Shown in pieces: positions 16,417 to 26,687 of a stretch of DNA of 64,000 nucleotides (positions are counted from its first letter, which is position 1; every line of letters starts with the position of its first letter). The translations under genes were made by a program, and so were the position numbers. The stretch comes from Roseivirga sp. (lineage in GTDB: Bacteria; Bacteroidota; Bacteroidia; Cytophagales; Cyclobacteriaceae): the NCBI GenBank assembly GCA_021404565.1, contig JAAWWF010000007.1, forward strand, positions 278,724 through 342,723. The letters are read 5' to 3'. The notes under the pieces were generated by a model. That model was given only the letters and a program-made list of their open reading frames with translations. It made no database searches and was not told the origin of the DNA.

Positions 16417-18873
16417 TCAGAATCCCAATCCTACCGAAAACAGGAAGTTGGTGCCTGCCTGTGGGTATAGGTAGTTTTCCCTGACCTCAAAATCTCTGCC
16501 GCCAAAATAGCCGAAGGTATAGCCATTAGACTCGTATTCGGTATTGAAAACATTGTTGACCAGCAGATTCAGGGAAATCTCCTTAATCGTTTTGGTTTTG
16601 AAGGCATAATTGATCCGTATATCGTTCACAAAGAATGCATCGATCTTACGCCCATCATTTTGAGTATTGTCAAGAAACTGATCTCCCACATATTTGGACA
16701 GCAGACTGAGTGAAAATCCATCCGCAGGCTCGTAGCTTAGCTGACTACCAAGTACTACACTGGGTGAAAAGGCTATGTCGGTATCCTCAAAGGTAGTGCG
16801 TACCTCGTTAAACTCGTCAAAGGCCGGACCATAGTCCAGGATCAGTTCATTAAACTCCTTGATCTTATTCTCACTCAAGGCGGCATTTACATTCCAGGTA
16901 AGGTTTCTTGTTACCTCCATACCCAATTGCGCTTCAATGCCCATGCGATAGCTATCGGCCACATTGGTACGAATACCAGCCCCCACGTCATTTACTTCAC
17001 CGGTCAATACGAGCTGGTTGGAATAGTCCATCAGGTAATAGTTGATCTGAAAAGCATAATTACCAGAAGCTTTTCTGTAACCAATCTCCAGATTATTCAG
17101 GGTTTCATGCTCTGGAAAAGTACCTGGCGTAGCATCAATGATATCTGATCGATTAGGTTCTTTATTGCCTATCGCAAAGGACGCATACACGTTAGCATTG
17201 CTTCCAAGATCCAGGGTGGCACCAAACTTAGGGTTAAAGAAGGTATAGTTTTTATCAAAGTTGATAGCTCTGAGATCGTTGTCTGTACCCATACCTGAAT
17301 AGCCCACAGTTCTCAGTTGCAGGTCACCGAACAGGTTAAGGTTCGGCCCTACCTGATAGTTTAGCTTAAAGAAAGTATTGAAGTCCGTCTTATCAGAGTT
17401 ACTTTCATACCATCTATGACGAATGTCTCCATTACTGGCAAACTGTGCCCAGATGACCTCACCGAAATGCCCACCATCATACTTGCTGTATCCCCCACCT
17501 AGAACGGCAGTCACATCCTCAGTGTCATAGTTCAGGCCATAAGTCATCCCATAAAAATCGTTGTCCAGCGAGCGTCTTCTGATCAAGTCTGAAGAAGTGA
17601 TGGTGGTAGCCCCAACCACCACATCATCCAGAAGATAATCTGCCAGATCTTCATCATCCTTGAACTCCTCAAAGAAGCCCTCTCCCTTTGTGTAGAAAAG
17701 TGCGGAGTTAAGACTCCATTCCTGGTTAAAGGTATGAGCAAAATGAAGTTGATAATGGTCTTGTCCGTAGTCATCTACCTGATTATCATACTGATAAAAA
17801 TTGAAGGTACGCCCTGAATTTCTGAGGTTGGCTGCCTGGGCAGCGGTGTAACCATTATTGGCGATTACCGCATCAATACCAGCCACATCGCCTCTGAGTT
17901 TTGCTTCCGGAGTACCATTCCAACTTTGGTAGGTCACTTCACTTCCCGAAAAGGTGATAAACTTCAGAACAGACTTTTTGCCGAAATAGCCTCCTGAAAG
18001 GTAATAAGAGCTCAAGTCGGCACTAGCTCGATCGATAAACCCATCAGAGGTGATGCTTGACAGTCTGCCCTCAAACGCCCACTTGTCTGCCAGCAATCCA
18101 GTGCTGTAGACCGCATTGAACTTCTGTGTGTTGTAAGAACCCAGGGTGGTATTTACCCTGGCCATTGGCTCCTGGCTCAGGCCATTGGTCAATACATTGA
18201 TGGAGGCTCCGAAAGCTCCCGCACCATTGGTAGAGGTACCTACTCCTCGCTGCACCTGAATATTATCCGTAGAGGTAGCCAAATCGGGTGTATTGACCCA
18301 GAAGACACCCTGTGATTCAGAGTCATTGACAGGTATACCGTTGATCGTCACATTGATCCGGGTAGGGTCACTTCCCCGAATTCTGATACCGGTATAGCCT
18401 ACTCCGGCACCGGCATCCGAGGTAGTCACAACTCCCGGGGTCCAGTTGAGCAAAAATGGCAGGTCCTGGCCCAGATTCTGCCTGGCAATCTCCTCTTTTT
18501 CCAGATTGGTAAAGGTGGTAGGTGTGTTCTCGGTAGCCCGGGTACCTGTTACAATTACCTCTTCCAGACCCTTAAAGCTCGGCTTCATAATGACCGTAAT
18601 GGCTACCTCATCTGCCACGGTAATATCCACTTCGTAGTTACGGTATCCTATCATGCTCACCTTCACAGTGTACTTGCCTTCCGGCACATTCCTGATCTCA
18701 AAATTGCCTCCGGCATTGGTGGCAACTCCCTTTTCAATGTTGCTGATAAGCACAGTGGCACCCTGAAGTGCATCTCCGTTTACAGCATCGGTTACTTTTC
18801 CCCGGACCGTATATTGCGCCAACAGTCCCAGGCTCATCAGCATCATAGCCGCTGATAACAAAACTTTTTTCAT
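16417..18873 (-). CDS. TonB-dependent outer-membrane receptor, probably for thiamine or a thiamine precursor
   Basis: From the ATG at 18873 the protein has 818 residues and starts MKKVLLSAAMMLMSLGLLAQ, a good signal peptide; an ATG nine codons earlier is possible. Residues about 22-105 form a carboxypeptidase-regulatory-like beta domain (VRGKVTDAVNGDALQGATV). A plug domain follows (EEVIVTGTRATENTPTTFT, then IRIRGSDPTRINVTINGIPVND). The remainder is a 22-strand-type barrel ending in the aromatic residue of SVGLGF. A TPP riboswitch lies just upstream, and a PnuC/PnuT-type transporter and a NadR-like kinase lie upstream of that. In Bacteroidota, TPP-regulated TonB receptors paired with PnuT are known predictions for thiamine uptake. 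The substrate assignment therefore rests on the riboswitch, not on the receptor sequence. Confidence 0.88.
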   Translation of the reverse strand: MKKVLLSAAMMLMSLGLLAQYTVRGKVTDAVNGDALQGATVLISNIEKGVATNAGGNFEIRNVPEGKYTVKVSMIGYRNYEVDITVADEVAITVIMKPSFKGLEEVIVTGTRATENTPTTFTNLEKEEIARQNLGQDLPFLLNWTPGVVTTSDAGAGVGYTGIRIRGSDPTRINVTINGIPVNDSESQGVFWVNTPDLATSTDNIQVQRGVGTSTNGAGAFGASINVLTNGLSQEPMARVNTTLGSYNTQKFNAVYSTGLLADKWAFEGRLSSITSDGFIDRASADLSSYYLSGGYFGKKSVLKFITFSGSEVTYQSWNGTPEAKLRGDVAGIDAVIANNGYTAAQAANLRNSGRTFNFYQYDNQVDDYGQDHYQLHFAHTFNQEWSLNSALFYTKGEGFFEEFKDDEDLADYLLDDVVVGATTITSSDLIRRRSLDNDFYGMTYGLNYDTEDVTAVLGGGYSKYDGGHFGEVIWAQFASNGDIRHRWYESNSDKTDFNTFFKLNYQVGPNLNLFGDLQLRTVGYSGMGTDNDLRAINFDKNYTFFNPKFGATLDLGSNANVYASFAIGNKEPNRSDIIDATPGTFPEHETLNNLEIGYRKASGNYAFQINYYLMDYSNQLVLTGEVNDVGAGIRTNVADSYRMGIEAQLGMEVTRNLTWNVNAALSENKIKEFNELILDYGPAFDEFNEVRTTFEDTDIAFSPSVVLGSQLSYEPADGFSLSLLSKYVGDQFLDNTQNDGRKIDAFFVNDIRINYAFKTKTIKEISLNLLVNNVFNTEYESNGYTFGYFGGRDFEVRENYLYPQAGTNFLFSVGLGF

Positions 18874-18932
18874 TAGTAATTCATTAAAATGGTTCAACAT
18901 CGGGTAGCCGGGGAAGCTCCCAAAAATAGTTT

Positions 18933-19036
18933 TACCATACCTCCCTGCGCCAGCATTACCTGGGTCAGGTTCAATGGGTATAATCTCAGCCCGTAATCAC
19001 TTCCCTGCGTACGCAGGAAAAGGGCACCCCTTATTA
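18933..19036 (-). promoter_or_regulatory. TPP (THI-box) riboswitch
   Basis: Read on the minus strand, the conserved elements of the thiamine pyrophosphate aptamer occur in order: GGGGTGCCC (19030-19022), a variable arm with the palindrome CCTGCGTACGCAGG, GGGCTGAGA (ending at 18984), ACCC, TTGAACCTGA, and GGTAATGCTGGCGCAGGGA (ending near 18941). The match to the family core is close. The start codon of the TonB receptor is about 60 nt downstream. No strong terminator with a T-run lies between, so control is probably at translation initiation, as in many Gram-negative examples. The element comes after the stop of the NadR-like gene and therefore probably controls only the receptor. Confidence 0.93.
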
Positions 19037-19129
19037 TGCGGCAAATGTATAAAGATTTTTTAAACCGGAAAGCCACCCACTCCAAAGAAGAAGGCGTATA
19101 AGAAAAGATTCTGGCGAAGGTGCTTTTCT

Positions 19130-19639
19130 CTAAAGTAGCCGATTGATATAGGATTTGGCTGCTTTAACGCGCTCTTCGAGAGAACCTTTCATCACCATAT
19201 AGGACAAATTGCGGTTATTCACCAGTTTTTCGTACATATCAAAGAGTACATCCCGATCATCTGGATTTTCCCTCAGTGGATCGTCTTCATAAGGAATGTC
19301 ATAATAAGTAAGTAGGTAAACATCGCATACATTCATGTCCAGTTGCTGCATGATCCAGGGATCACAATTGCCATATTTATAGTCACTCCAAACCTTGATA
19401 ACATGTATATCAGTATCTATAAACAGAATTCGGCTTGCCTTTTTGCGCAAAGCCTTTACGGAAGCTATTTGCCCCTGGGCAATTTCCAGCAAATCTGTCT
19501 GTACATAAGGTCTGCCCAGATTTGTCAGGTATTCTCTTGAATACTCAGGTACCCACAGTGTTTTGTACTCTTCAGCAAGTCTTTGTGCCAAAGCTGTCTT
19601 GCCCGTACTCTCAGGGCCTATAATGCCTACTTTAATCAT
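19130..19639 (-). CDS. NadR-like P-loop kinase/ATPase
   Basis: The 169-residue protein has a Walker A loop, GPESTGKTALA, at about residues 8-18, and then WVPEYSREYL and LFIDTDIHVIKVWSDYKYG. These are features of the AAA_28/NadR C-terminal kinase family, which includes ribosylnicotinamide kinases. It lacks the adenylyltransferase domain of full NadR. Its start overlaps the end of the PnuC/PnuT-type transporter by 8 bp, so the two are translationally coupled. The natural role would be to trap an imported vitamin by phosphorylation. The downstream TPP-regulated receptor suggests thiamine; the family itself suggests nicotinamide riboside. The sequence does not decide between them. Confidence 0.8.
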   Translation of the reverse strand: MIKVGIIGPESTGKTALAQRLAEEYKTLWVPEYSREYLTNLGRPYVQTDLLEIAQGQIASVKALRKKASRILFIDTDIHVIKVWSDYKYGNCDPWIMQQLDMNVCDVYLLTYYDIPYEDDPLRENPDDRDVLFDMYEKLVNNRNLSYMVMKGSLEERVKAAKSYINRLL

Positions 19640-20279
19640 TAACGGTGTCTGACTTTAGCATGGTCTTTTTCCAGGCCAGATAGCCCGCAATTGCCATGCC
19701 GATATAGATAAAATAGAGGATAGAATAGAAGTACATACCCTTATAGAAATACACTCCTGTAGCTATCACATCTACAGCAAACCAATAATACCAATTGTCA
19801 ATTTTCTTTCTGGCGGTGAGCCACATACCCGTCACACTGAGTATGGAAGTAGTACTGTCCCAATAGGGCAACGAAGCCGGATCAATTCCTTCAAACCAGT
19901 CGGGGATTTTAATTAAAAACTGAGCAAAAGCCCATACCCCCAAAACGGTAAGTAAAACAGCGAAAAAACCAGATTTTAGCGACAACCGGGACACCTTAAC
20001 CTCCTGCTGATCTTTTTTGTTTCCATTTACCCAGTAATACCAGCCATAGATATTGAGTACCAGGAAGAACACATGCAGCAAAAAGTCTCCGTATAGCCTT
20101 TCGTTCCAGAAAACCACAAAGGATACAAGCACGTACAAAATACCTGAGGGCCAGGTCCAGATGCTCTCTTTTATTAAAAAATAGACGGCTAACAGGCCAA
20201 ATGCAAGCGCGCTGATTCCCCAGAAATCGAAAGTCTGAATAGTTGAGACGATTCCTTCCCAAATCTCGTTTAGGTGCAT
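19632..20279 (-). CDS. PnuC/PnuT-family vitamin transporter
   Basis: From the ATG at 20279 the protein has 215 residues and about seven hydrophobic segments. It carries the family signatures: WPSGILYVLVSF early on and NWYYWFAVDVIATGVYFYKG late, which includes the WxxW pattern of PnuC-type pores. PnuC imports nicotinamide riboside by facilitated diffusion; the closely related PnuT imports thiamine. Coupling to a NadR-like kinase supports either. Proximity to a TPP-riboswitch receptor favours PnuT but is not proof. The upstream-most in-frame start at 20417 would add 46 residues that overlap the divergent thioredoxin-like gene and was rejected. Confidence 0.85.
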   Translation of the reverse strand: MHLNEIWEGIVSTIQTFDFWGISALAFGLLAVYFLIKESIWTWPSGILYVLVSFVVFWNERLYGDFLLHVFFLVLNIYGWYYWVNGNKKDQQEVKVSRLSLKSGFFAVLLTVLGVWAFAQFLIKIPDWFEGIDPASLPYWDSTTSILSVTGMWLTARKKIDNWYYWFAVDVIATGVYFYKGMYFYSILYFIYIGMAIAGYLAWKKTMLKSDTVND

Positions 20280-20331
20280 GAGGCCAAAGATATCATTTCT
20301 TGGTATATTTCGAAGACTGAACACACGAATC

Positions 20332-20859
20332 ATGGACATGTTTAAAGCAATCATTATTCTGACCATCCTCATGGTGATTTTTCCGCTGGTGACCCGGGGA
20401 CAGGAACAGGAGTACAATGTGGAAACAGAGAGTGTTTCAGATCACGTGAACAAAATTCTGAACGGCCCCATCACCAAAGAAGGTCTTAAGAAAATGCCTT
20501 ATAAAATCTGGTTCAACACCAATTACAAAACCTACCTGGTAGACACCGAGACCCTGAAAGACATTAAAAAGAGAAGGCTCAACGGACTCAAAATTATAGC
20601 CTTTATGGGCACCTGGTGTCATGACAGCAATCGTGAAATACCGAGATTGTTACGAGTTGTTGAAGAGTTGGGGATAGCTGACCAGCTCGAGCTCTATGGT
20701 GTGGATGTGAACAAAACCAGTATTAAGGAAAGAGAGAAGGCATATAACATACGAAAAACACCAACTATCATATTCATTCGTGATGGTAAGGAAATTGGAC
20801 GTATTCTTGAAGAGCCGGAAATCTCCTTTGAGCAGAATCTGGTGGAAATCCTAAAATAA
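20332..20859 (+). CDS. Exported thioredoxin-like protein with WCxxS active site
   Basis: Starting at the ATG at 20332 (20338 is an alternative), the 175-residue protein has a signal peptide (FKAIIILTILMVIFPL) and a thioredoxin fold in its C-terminal half. The active-site segment is FMGTWCHDSNREIP, where the second cysteine of CxxC is replaced by serine. The cis-proline region is present as TPTIIF. Single-cysteine WCxxS proteins of this type cannot do the usual dithiol exchange alone and may form mixed disulfides or act with glutathione-like thiols. The gene ends 1 nt before a class V aminotransferase, so they are likely an operon. It is divergent from the vitamin transporter, with 52 bp between the starts. 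Confidence 0.85.
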   Translation: MDMFKAIIILTILMVIFPLVTRGQEQEYNVETESVSDHVNKILNGPITKEGLKKMPYKIWFNTNYKTYLVDTETLKDIKKRRLNGLKIIAFMGTWCHDSNREIPRLLRVVEELGIADQLELYGVDVNKTSIKEREKAYNIRKTPTIIFIRDGKEIGRILEEPEISFEQNLVEILK

Positions 20860-20860
20860 A

Positions 20861-22018
20861 ATGCTTGAAAATCAAAGTTACCTCTTCAACCTGCCGGAAG
20901 ATACTACCTATCTGAACTGTGCTTATATGTCGCCCATGCTTAAGTCTGTGGCGCAAAAAGGAATTCACGCCATTTATGGCAAAGAAGACCCTACCAGCAT
21001 TAAGCCGGAAGACTTCTTTAACAATACAAGTCAGCTAAGGGAAGAGTTTGCCCGGCTCATAGAAGTGGCAAACCCAAACCAGTGTGCCATCATTCCTTCT
21101 GTATCCTATGGAATGGCCACCGTAGCCAACAACCTCAAAGCAGGCAATAGAGATAACATTGTGGTGACCGATGAGCAGTTTCCGAGCAATGTGTACGCCT
21201 GGCATGCCATGGCCCAGGAAAGGGGCATTGAGGTAAAAGTAGTTACTCCTCCATTACATGAAGAGCGTGGCAAGCACTGGAACCAAAGTATACTGGAGGC
21301 CATAAATGCTCAAACTAAAATGGTAGCTATAGGCCATGTACATTGGGCGGACGGAACGCGCTTTGACCTTAAAGCTATTCGACAAAGAACCAGGGAGGTA
21401 GGCGCAATTCTGGTGATTGATGGCACCCAGTCTATTGGAGCATTGCCCTTCTCAGTAAGGGAATTCGAACCCGATGCCGTGATTGTTGCAGGTTACAAAT
21501 GGCTAATGGGACCTTATTCTTCAGGGGTTGCCTATTATGGAGATTACTTTGCTGACGGCAAGCCTATAGAAAATAACTGGATGAACCGCCTTAAAAGTGA
21601 GGAGTTTGCCAACCTGGTTAACTATCAAGACCAATATCAACCCGGCTCCATCCGCTATGAGGTGGGAGAAAGTGCCAACTTCATTCTCACCCCTATGCTC
21701 ACCGAAGCGATCAGGCAAATCAATGCCTGGGGGCCGGAAAATATTCAGGCGTACTGCAGTAACCTTACGGACAACTACCTGCGCGAACTACAGGAAATGG
21801 GTTTTCAGGTAGAAACTCCTGAATATCGTGGCAATCACCTGTTTGGTATTCGCCTGCCGGAACACCTGCCTCTTGAGCCTATTAAGAATTACTTTGCAAG
21901 ACAAAAGGTGTTCGTTTCGTATCGTGGCAATTCTATACGCGTGGCACCCCATGTATACAATACAGCGGTCGATATGGAGGCGCTAATGGCCGGATTCCAT
22001 ACAAAAGCCTTTGCCTGA
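20861..22018 (+). CDS. Class V aminotransferase (cysteine-desulfurase/kynureninase-like fold)
   Basis: This is a 385-residue PLP enzyme of the aminotransferase class V group. The PLP-binding lysine is Lys213 in VAGYKWLMGPY. The conserved acid that pairs with the PLP nitrogen lies in LVIDGTQSIGALP, and HVHWADG precedes it. The N-terminus (EDTTYLNCAYMSPM) is the usual substrate-side segment for this group. The family includes SufS/IscS-type cysteine desulfurases, isopenicillin epimerase-like proteins and others, so the substrate cannot be assigned. It follows a thioredoxin-like gene at a 1-nt gap. Confidence 0.88.
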   Translation: MLENQSYLFNLPEDTTYLNCAYMSPMLKSVAQKGIHAIYGKEDPTSIKPEDFFNNTSQLREEFARLIEVANPNQCAIIPSVSYGMATVANNLKAGNRDNIVVTDEQFPSNVYAWHAMAQERGIEVKVVTPPLHEERGKHWNQSILEAINAQTKMVAIGHVHWADGTRFDLKAIRQRTREVGAILVIDGTQSIGALPFSVREFEPDAVIVAGYKWLMGPYSSGVAYYGDYFADGKPIENNWMNRLKSEEFANLVNYQDQYQPGSIRYEVGESANFILTPMLTEAIRQINAWGPENIQAYCSNLTDNYLRELQEMGFQVETPEYRGNHLFGIRLPEHLPLEPIKNYFARQKVFVSYRGNSIRVAPHVYNTAVDMEALMAGFHTKAFA

Positions 22019-22067
22019 CATAAGGCCTCTTCAGAGTTTTATATGTTTGTTTTGACCTATCAAAATT

Positions 22068-22514
22068 ATGGAGCACCCCATTCACACTGTAACCACTGCT
22101 GACTATCAGGAGATTATTGAACTATGGGAGGCATCGGTAAGAGCGACACATCACTTTTTGAATGAAGAATGGATCGCTGAACACAGACCCCTGATACTCA
22201 ATCAATACCTGGATATGGTAGACCTGCGATGCATCAGGAACGGACAAAGCAAAATTCTGGGCTTTTCAGGTACTGCTGAAGGGAATGTTGAGATGCTTTT
22301 TGTGCACCCCGATAGTTTTGGCAAAGGGGTAGGAGGGGCGCTGATGAAAAATGCCATTGAATCACAGGGAGCGACTAAGGTGGATGTAAACGAAGACAAC
22401 CCACAGGCCTGTGGCTTCTATAAGAGCCTTGGCTTTGAAGTAACTGATCGCTCTGCACTCGATGGGCAGGGGAACCCCTTCCCCATTTTGCATATGACTT
22501 TAAAAACACAATAA
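22068..22514 (+). CDS. GNAT-family N-acetyltransferase (YjaB-like)
   Basis: The 148-residue protein fits the GNAT acetyltransferase fold. The acetyl-CoA-binding motif A is VEMLFVHPDSFGKGVGGALM, and motif B is near EDNPQACGFYKSLGFEV. The order and the N-terminal WEASVRATHHFL resemble E. coli YjaB and relatives, whose substrates are uncertain. It ends 1 nt before the DoxX gene; the two are co-transcribed and probably extend from the aminotransferase operon after a 49-bp gap. Confidence 0.88.
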   Translation: MEHPIHTVTTADYQEIIELWEASVRATHHFLNEEWIAEHRPLILNQYLDMVDLRCIRNGQSKILGFSGTAEGNVEMLFVHPDSFGKGVGGALMKNAIESQGATKVDVNEDNPQACGFYKSLGFEVTDRSALDGQGNPFPILHMTLKTQ

Positions 22515-22515
22515 C

Positions 22516-22950
22516 ATGACCAATTTGACCTCTAACCTTAATCGCACGGTAGGTGTGTTAATTATGCGCACTTTGCTCGGTATTATATTTCTGATGCAAG
22601 GATATGGAAAGGTATTTACCTGGGGCATGGAAGGTGTATATGGTAGTTTTCAACCCTACGAGGAAAAACTCCCTGTCTTTCTGGTCAAATTTGCGGCTTA
22701 CTACACCTCATTCGCAGAACTGACAGGCGGCCTCCTTCTGGTCCTGGGTCTGTTTAGAAATTATACACTTTACGCCCTCGGGCTGGTATTGTTAATCGTA
22801 TCCTTCGGACATGGCTTGAGTCAACCTATATGGGATCTCAGTCATGTTTTTCCCAGAGCTGTTTTGCTTATAGCCTTATTGCTGATCCCCCAGGAATGGG
22901 ACCGCTGGCACCTGGATGGGCTGATCCGGAAAAAGGGCTTTAAAGCCTGA
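22516..22950 (+). CDS. DoxX-family membrane protein
   Basis: The 144-residue protein has four predicted membrane helices. The first reads MRTLLGIIFLMQGYGKVF, with the DoxX-typical QGYGK pattern, and the third is AELTGGLLLVLGLF. DoxX proteins are small inner-membrane proteins of varied or unknown function, sometimes tied to redox or respiratory stress. It lies immediately after the GNAT gene. The last codons overlap a short inverted repeat (22936-22950) that is too weak to call a terminator. Confidence 0.85.
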   Translation: MTNLTSNLNRTVGVLIMRTLLGIIFLMQGYGKVFTWGMEGVYGSFQPYEEKLPVFLVKFAAYYTSFAELTGGLLLVLGLFRNYTLYALGLVLLIVSFGHGLSQPIWDLSHVFPRAVLLIALLLIPQEWDRWHLDGLIRKKGFKA

Positions 22951-23074
22951 AGATTACCGTTGGATTAGCTCTTCCGATAATATCAACAATATTCAGCCAT
23001 GGATTTATACCTTTCTGCCTTAATCAGGGTCAGTTGTTACCTAAAGACTTACTTCCTGACTTAAAAACTGGAAT

Positions 23075-23452
23075 TCAATCCGTAGCAGCGTTGGCCAATC
23101 CGGCAAGGGCTTTTCGTATGTTCCCGATCACTTCAGATCTTTCAGCCAACGCATAATCCTCAAGGTAGATTTGCGGATCTTTATAATTGACATAAATACC
23201 GGAAGTTGTTTCAGTAATCAGAAACTTTAAGGGCAACTCAATACCCATTTTTTGATCAGCCTGCATCAGAAGGCTACCTACTTTTGGGTTTCCAAAAATC
23301 ACCAACGTAGTTGGTTCCAGGCTAAGACCTACTTTGTCTGCAGCGGCAGCATGGTCAATTACCGCAAATAAATTCAACCCCTTCTCTTCAATAAGGGCTT
23401 TAAGCCTGATTACTGTTTCTGCTACTGTATACTTCGATTTTACTGCTATCAT
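23075..23452 (-). CDS. DUF302 family protein
   Basis: This 125-residue protein looks like a full-length DUF302 domain. It begins MIAVKSKYTVAETVIRLKALIEEKGLNLFAVIDH, with the diagnostic TLVIFGNPKVGSLLM in the middle. There is no signal peptide. DUF302 proteins are small alpha+beta proteins of unknown function; some are fused to redox or electron-transfer domains. It is convergent with the DoxX gene and divergent from guaB, with 243 bp between starts. Confidence 0.85.
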   Translation of the reverse strand: MIAVKSKYTVAETVIRLKALIEEKGLNLFAVIDHAAAADKVGLSLEPTTLVIFGNPKVGSLLMQADQKMGIELPLKFLITETTSGIYVNYKDPQIYLEDYALAERSEVIGNIRKALAGLANAATD

Positions 23453-23641
23453 CCTGTTTGTTTGTACGAAAGCCAGTGCTGGCTAAATCCATAGATATGC
23501 TAACCTTGAGGCCATGATTGCCTGCTTACTTCATCAATCAAAGGGGAGTAGAATTAGTTTCCGGAATCACATAACAGCAGGTCGATCTGTCAGCTATACT
23601 ACCTATGAAAAATAATTATTAGGCGGTCAGAAATTTTTTAA

Positions 23642-25165
<1,524 letters not shown>

Positions 25166-25187
25166 ACTGAAGATAACCAATGTTATG

Positions 25188-25211
25188 AAGGCACCTCAGG
25201 GTGCCTTTTTT
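25188..25211 (+). terminator. Intrinsic terminator of guaB
   Basis: AAGGCACC pairs with GGTGCCTT across a TCAG tetraloop (25188-25207) and the stem runs into a T tract. It is 22 bp after the guaB stop. Confidence 0.9.
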
Positions 25212-25285
25212 GTGGAATCTTGCGAACTCTTTTGCCTGTCAAACTTTTCGACCCAAAAGAGGCATCTTCAGACAAAACTAAATCG

Positions 25286-26527
25286 ATGAAGAGAGTTCTA
25301 TTTTTTTCCCTGGGCCTTTACATGGCCCTTCACAGCCTTAACGGATACCAGAAACAACCCATTGAAATTAAACTGACAAAGAGGCCTGGAGATCAGGCAT
25401 TCTTTGATGACTTTGCCCCTCAGGTCCTGGTGCCTGTAAAAGATCAGTACAACTCACCTCGCCTATCCATGAATCTCATCATTCCCAAAAAAGAAAGACA
25501 AAAAGAAAATGGAGTGATAGAAGTACGTTTTATGGGAGGCACGCATCCGTCCGGACAGGTTTTGGTACTGGTAGCAGATTACAAAAGTGACTCGCCCAGG
25601 TTTTACATAGATCAAAACCAAAATGGAGATTTCTCTGATGATGAGTCTCCCTTAACGTTCAATAATGGTGTAGTCAACATTGACCTGAAAAATCATAAAA
25701 ATCAAAGCGGTATTTATCGCGCCATGTTGAAACGCTTCCCTGCCCAAACCGAGCAGACCAGAACGCGCTGGAAAAATAACGTGAGTAGAAAATACGGGGA
25801 TACTCAACTTGCAGAACCAGATTATTGGCTCGCTCGCTATCATCGGAACATATTATCGGCCGATGTAAAAAAAGGAGATCTGACATTTCAACTGGGCCTA
25901 AGGGACACCAACCTGAATGGTATCTACAATGATGAGAATGACCGGCTGATTGTGGGAGACTACGGTAGCGACCGTATGTTTACTGACTTCAACAATGGCG
26001 CTTATCGTGTCGGAGACCGATCTCCCTTTGCGGTAGGTAACAAGGGCTTTGCCATTAAATCTATCTCTGCGGATGGAACAAGCATAGAAATTGAGCCAAT
26101 AGGTATTGATCAGGTGAAAAGTACTCTCAAAACGGGAGAGCCTCTGCCAGAACTTATGATTGAGTCTCTGGAAGGTAATCCCGAAAAATTCTCTGACCTT
26201 ATAGAAAAAGACAAATATACCTTTATCGACTTCTGGGGTATCTGGTGCAAGGGTTGCGTACAAGAGCTACCTCAAATAGAAGCGATCTCTCAAGAGTATT
26301 CGGATAAATTAAAGGTGATCGGACTCCACTGCTCAACCGTGAGCAACGAACGACTAAAGAAATTTATCAATGCAAAAAAGCTCTCCTGGACGCAAAAAAT
26401 AGCGCCCGATCAGGTGGTAGAGAAAATGCAGGTCTCGGGTTTTCCCTATGGCATCCTCCTGAAACCTGGCGGTACCATAGTCGCTTTTAATATTCGCATA
26501 GAGGACGTGTCAAAATATTTGAGGTAG
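25286..26527 (+). CDS. Exported protein with C-terminal TlpA-like thioredoxin domain
   Basis: From the ATG at 25286 the protein has 413 residues with a signal peptide (KRVLFFSLGLYMALHSLNG). An upstream in-frame TTG sits right after the guaB terminator and was rejected. Residues about 30-280 are a strand-rich region without a family I know; it contains repeated D/N-rich turns (DQNQNGDFSDDE, RDTNLNGIYNDENDR) that look like calcium-binding loops. The last 130 residues are a TlpA/ResA-like thioredoxin domain with WCKGC at 320-324 and a cis-proline in SGFPYGI. It probably acts as a periplasmic or surface thiol reductant. The long N-terminal domain with such loops is a common Bacteroidota arrangement. 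Confidence 0.82.
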   Translation: MKRVLFFSLGLYMALHSLNGYQKQPIEIKLTKRPGDQAFFDDFAPQVLVPVKDQYNSPRLSMNLIIPKKERQKENGVIEVRFMGGTHPSGQVLVLVADYKSDSPRFYIDQNQNGDFSDDESPLTFNNGVVNIDLKNHKNQSGIYRAMLKRFPAQTEQTRTRWKNNVSRKYGDTQLAEPDYWLARYHRNILSADVKKGDLTFQLGLRDTNLNGIYNDENDRLIVGDYGSDRMFTDFNNGAYRVGDRSPFAVGNKGFAIKSISADGTSIEIEPIGIDQVKSTLKTGEPLPELMIESLEGNPEKFSDLIEKDKYTFIDFWGIWCKGCVQELPQIEAISQEYSDKLKVIGLHCSTVSNERLKKFINAKKLSWTQKIAPDQVVEKMQVSGFPYGILLKPGGTIVAFNIRIEDVSKYLR

Positions 26528-26687
26528 CATTTTTGGGAGTTCTCAACCGGCTTCACCCGTAATTATCAGGCTGGTTTACTGACATATACCCGTTCTTAAC
26601 ATGATTCAGGTCATGGTTTGGGCTACTCCCTTTCGGTAATTTTCGTTGCAGGAAAATTCTTTTTTACGCACATCAATTCACCGTATT

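Noticed and set aside
22936..22950. Inverted repeat at the end of the DoxX gene as a terminator
   Set aside because: The stem is AT-rich in its centre and no T-run follows.
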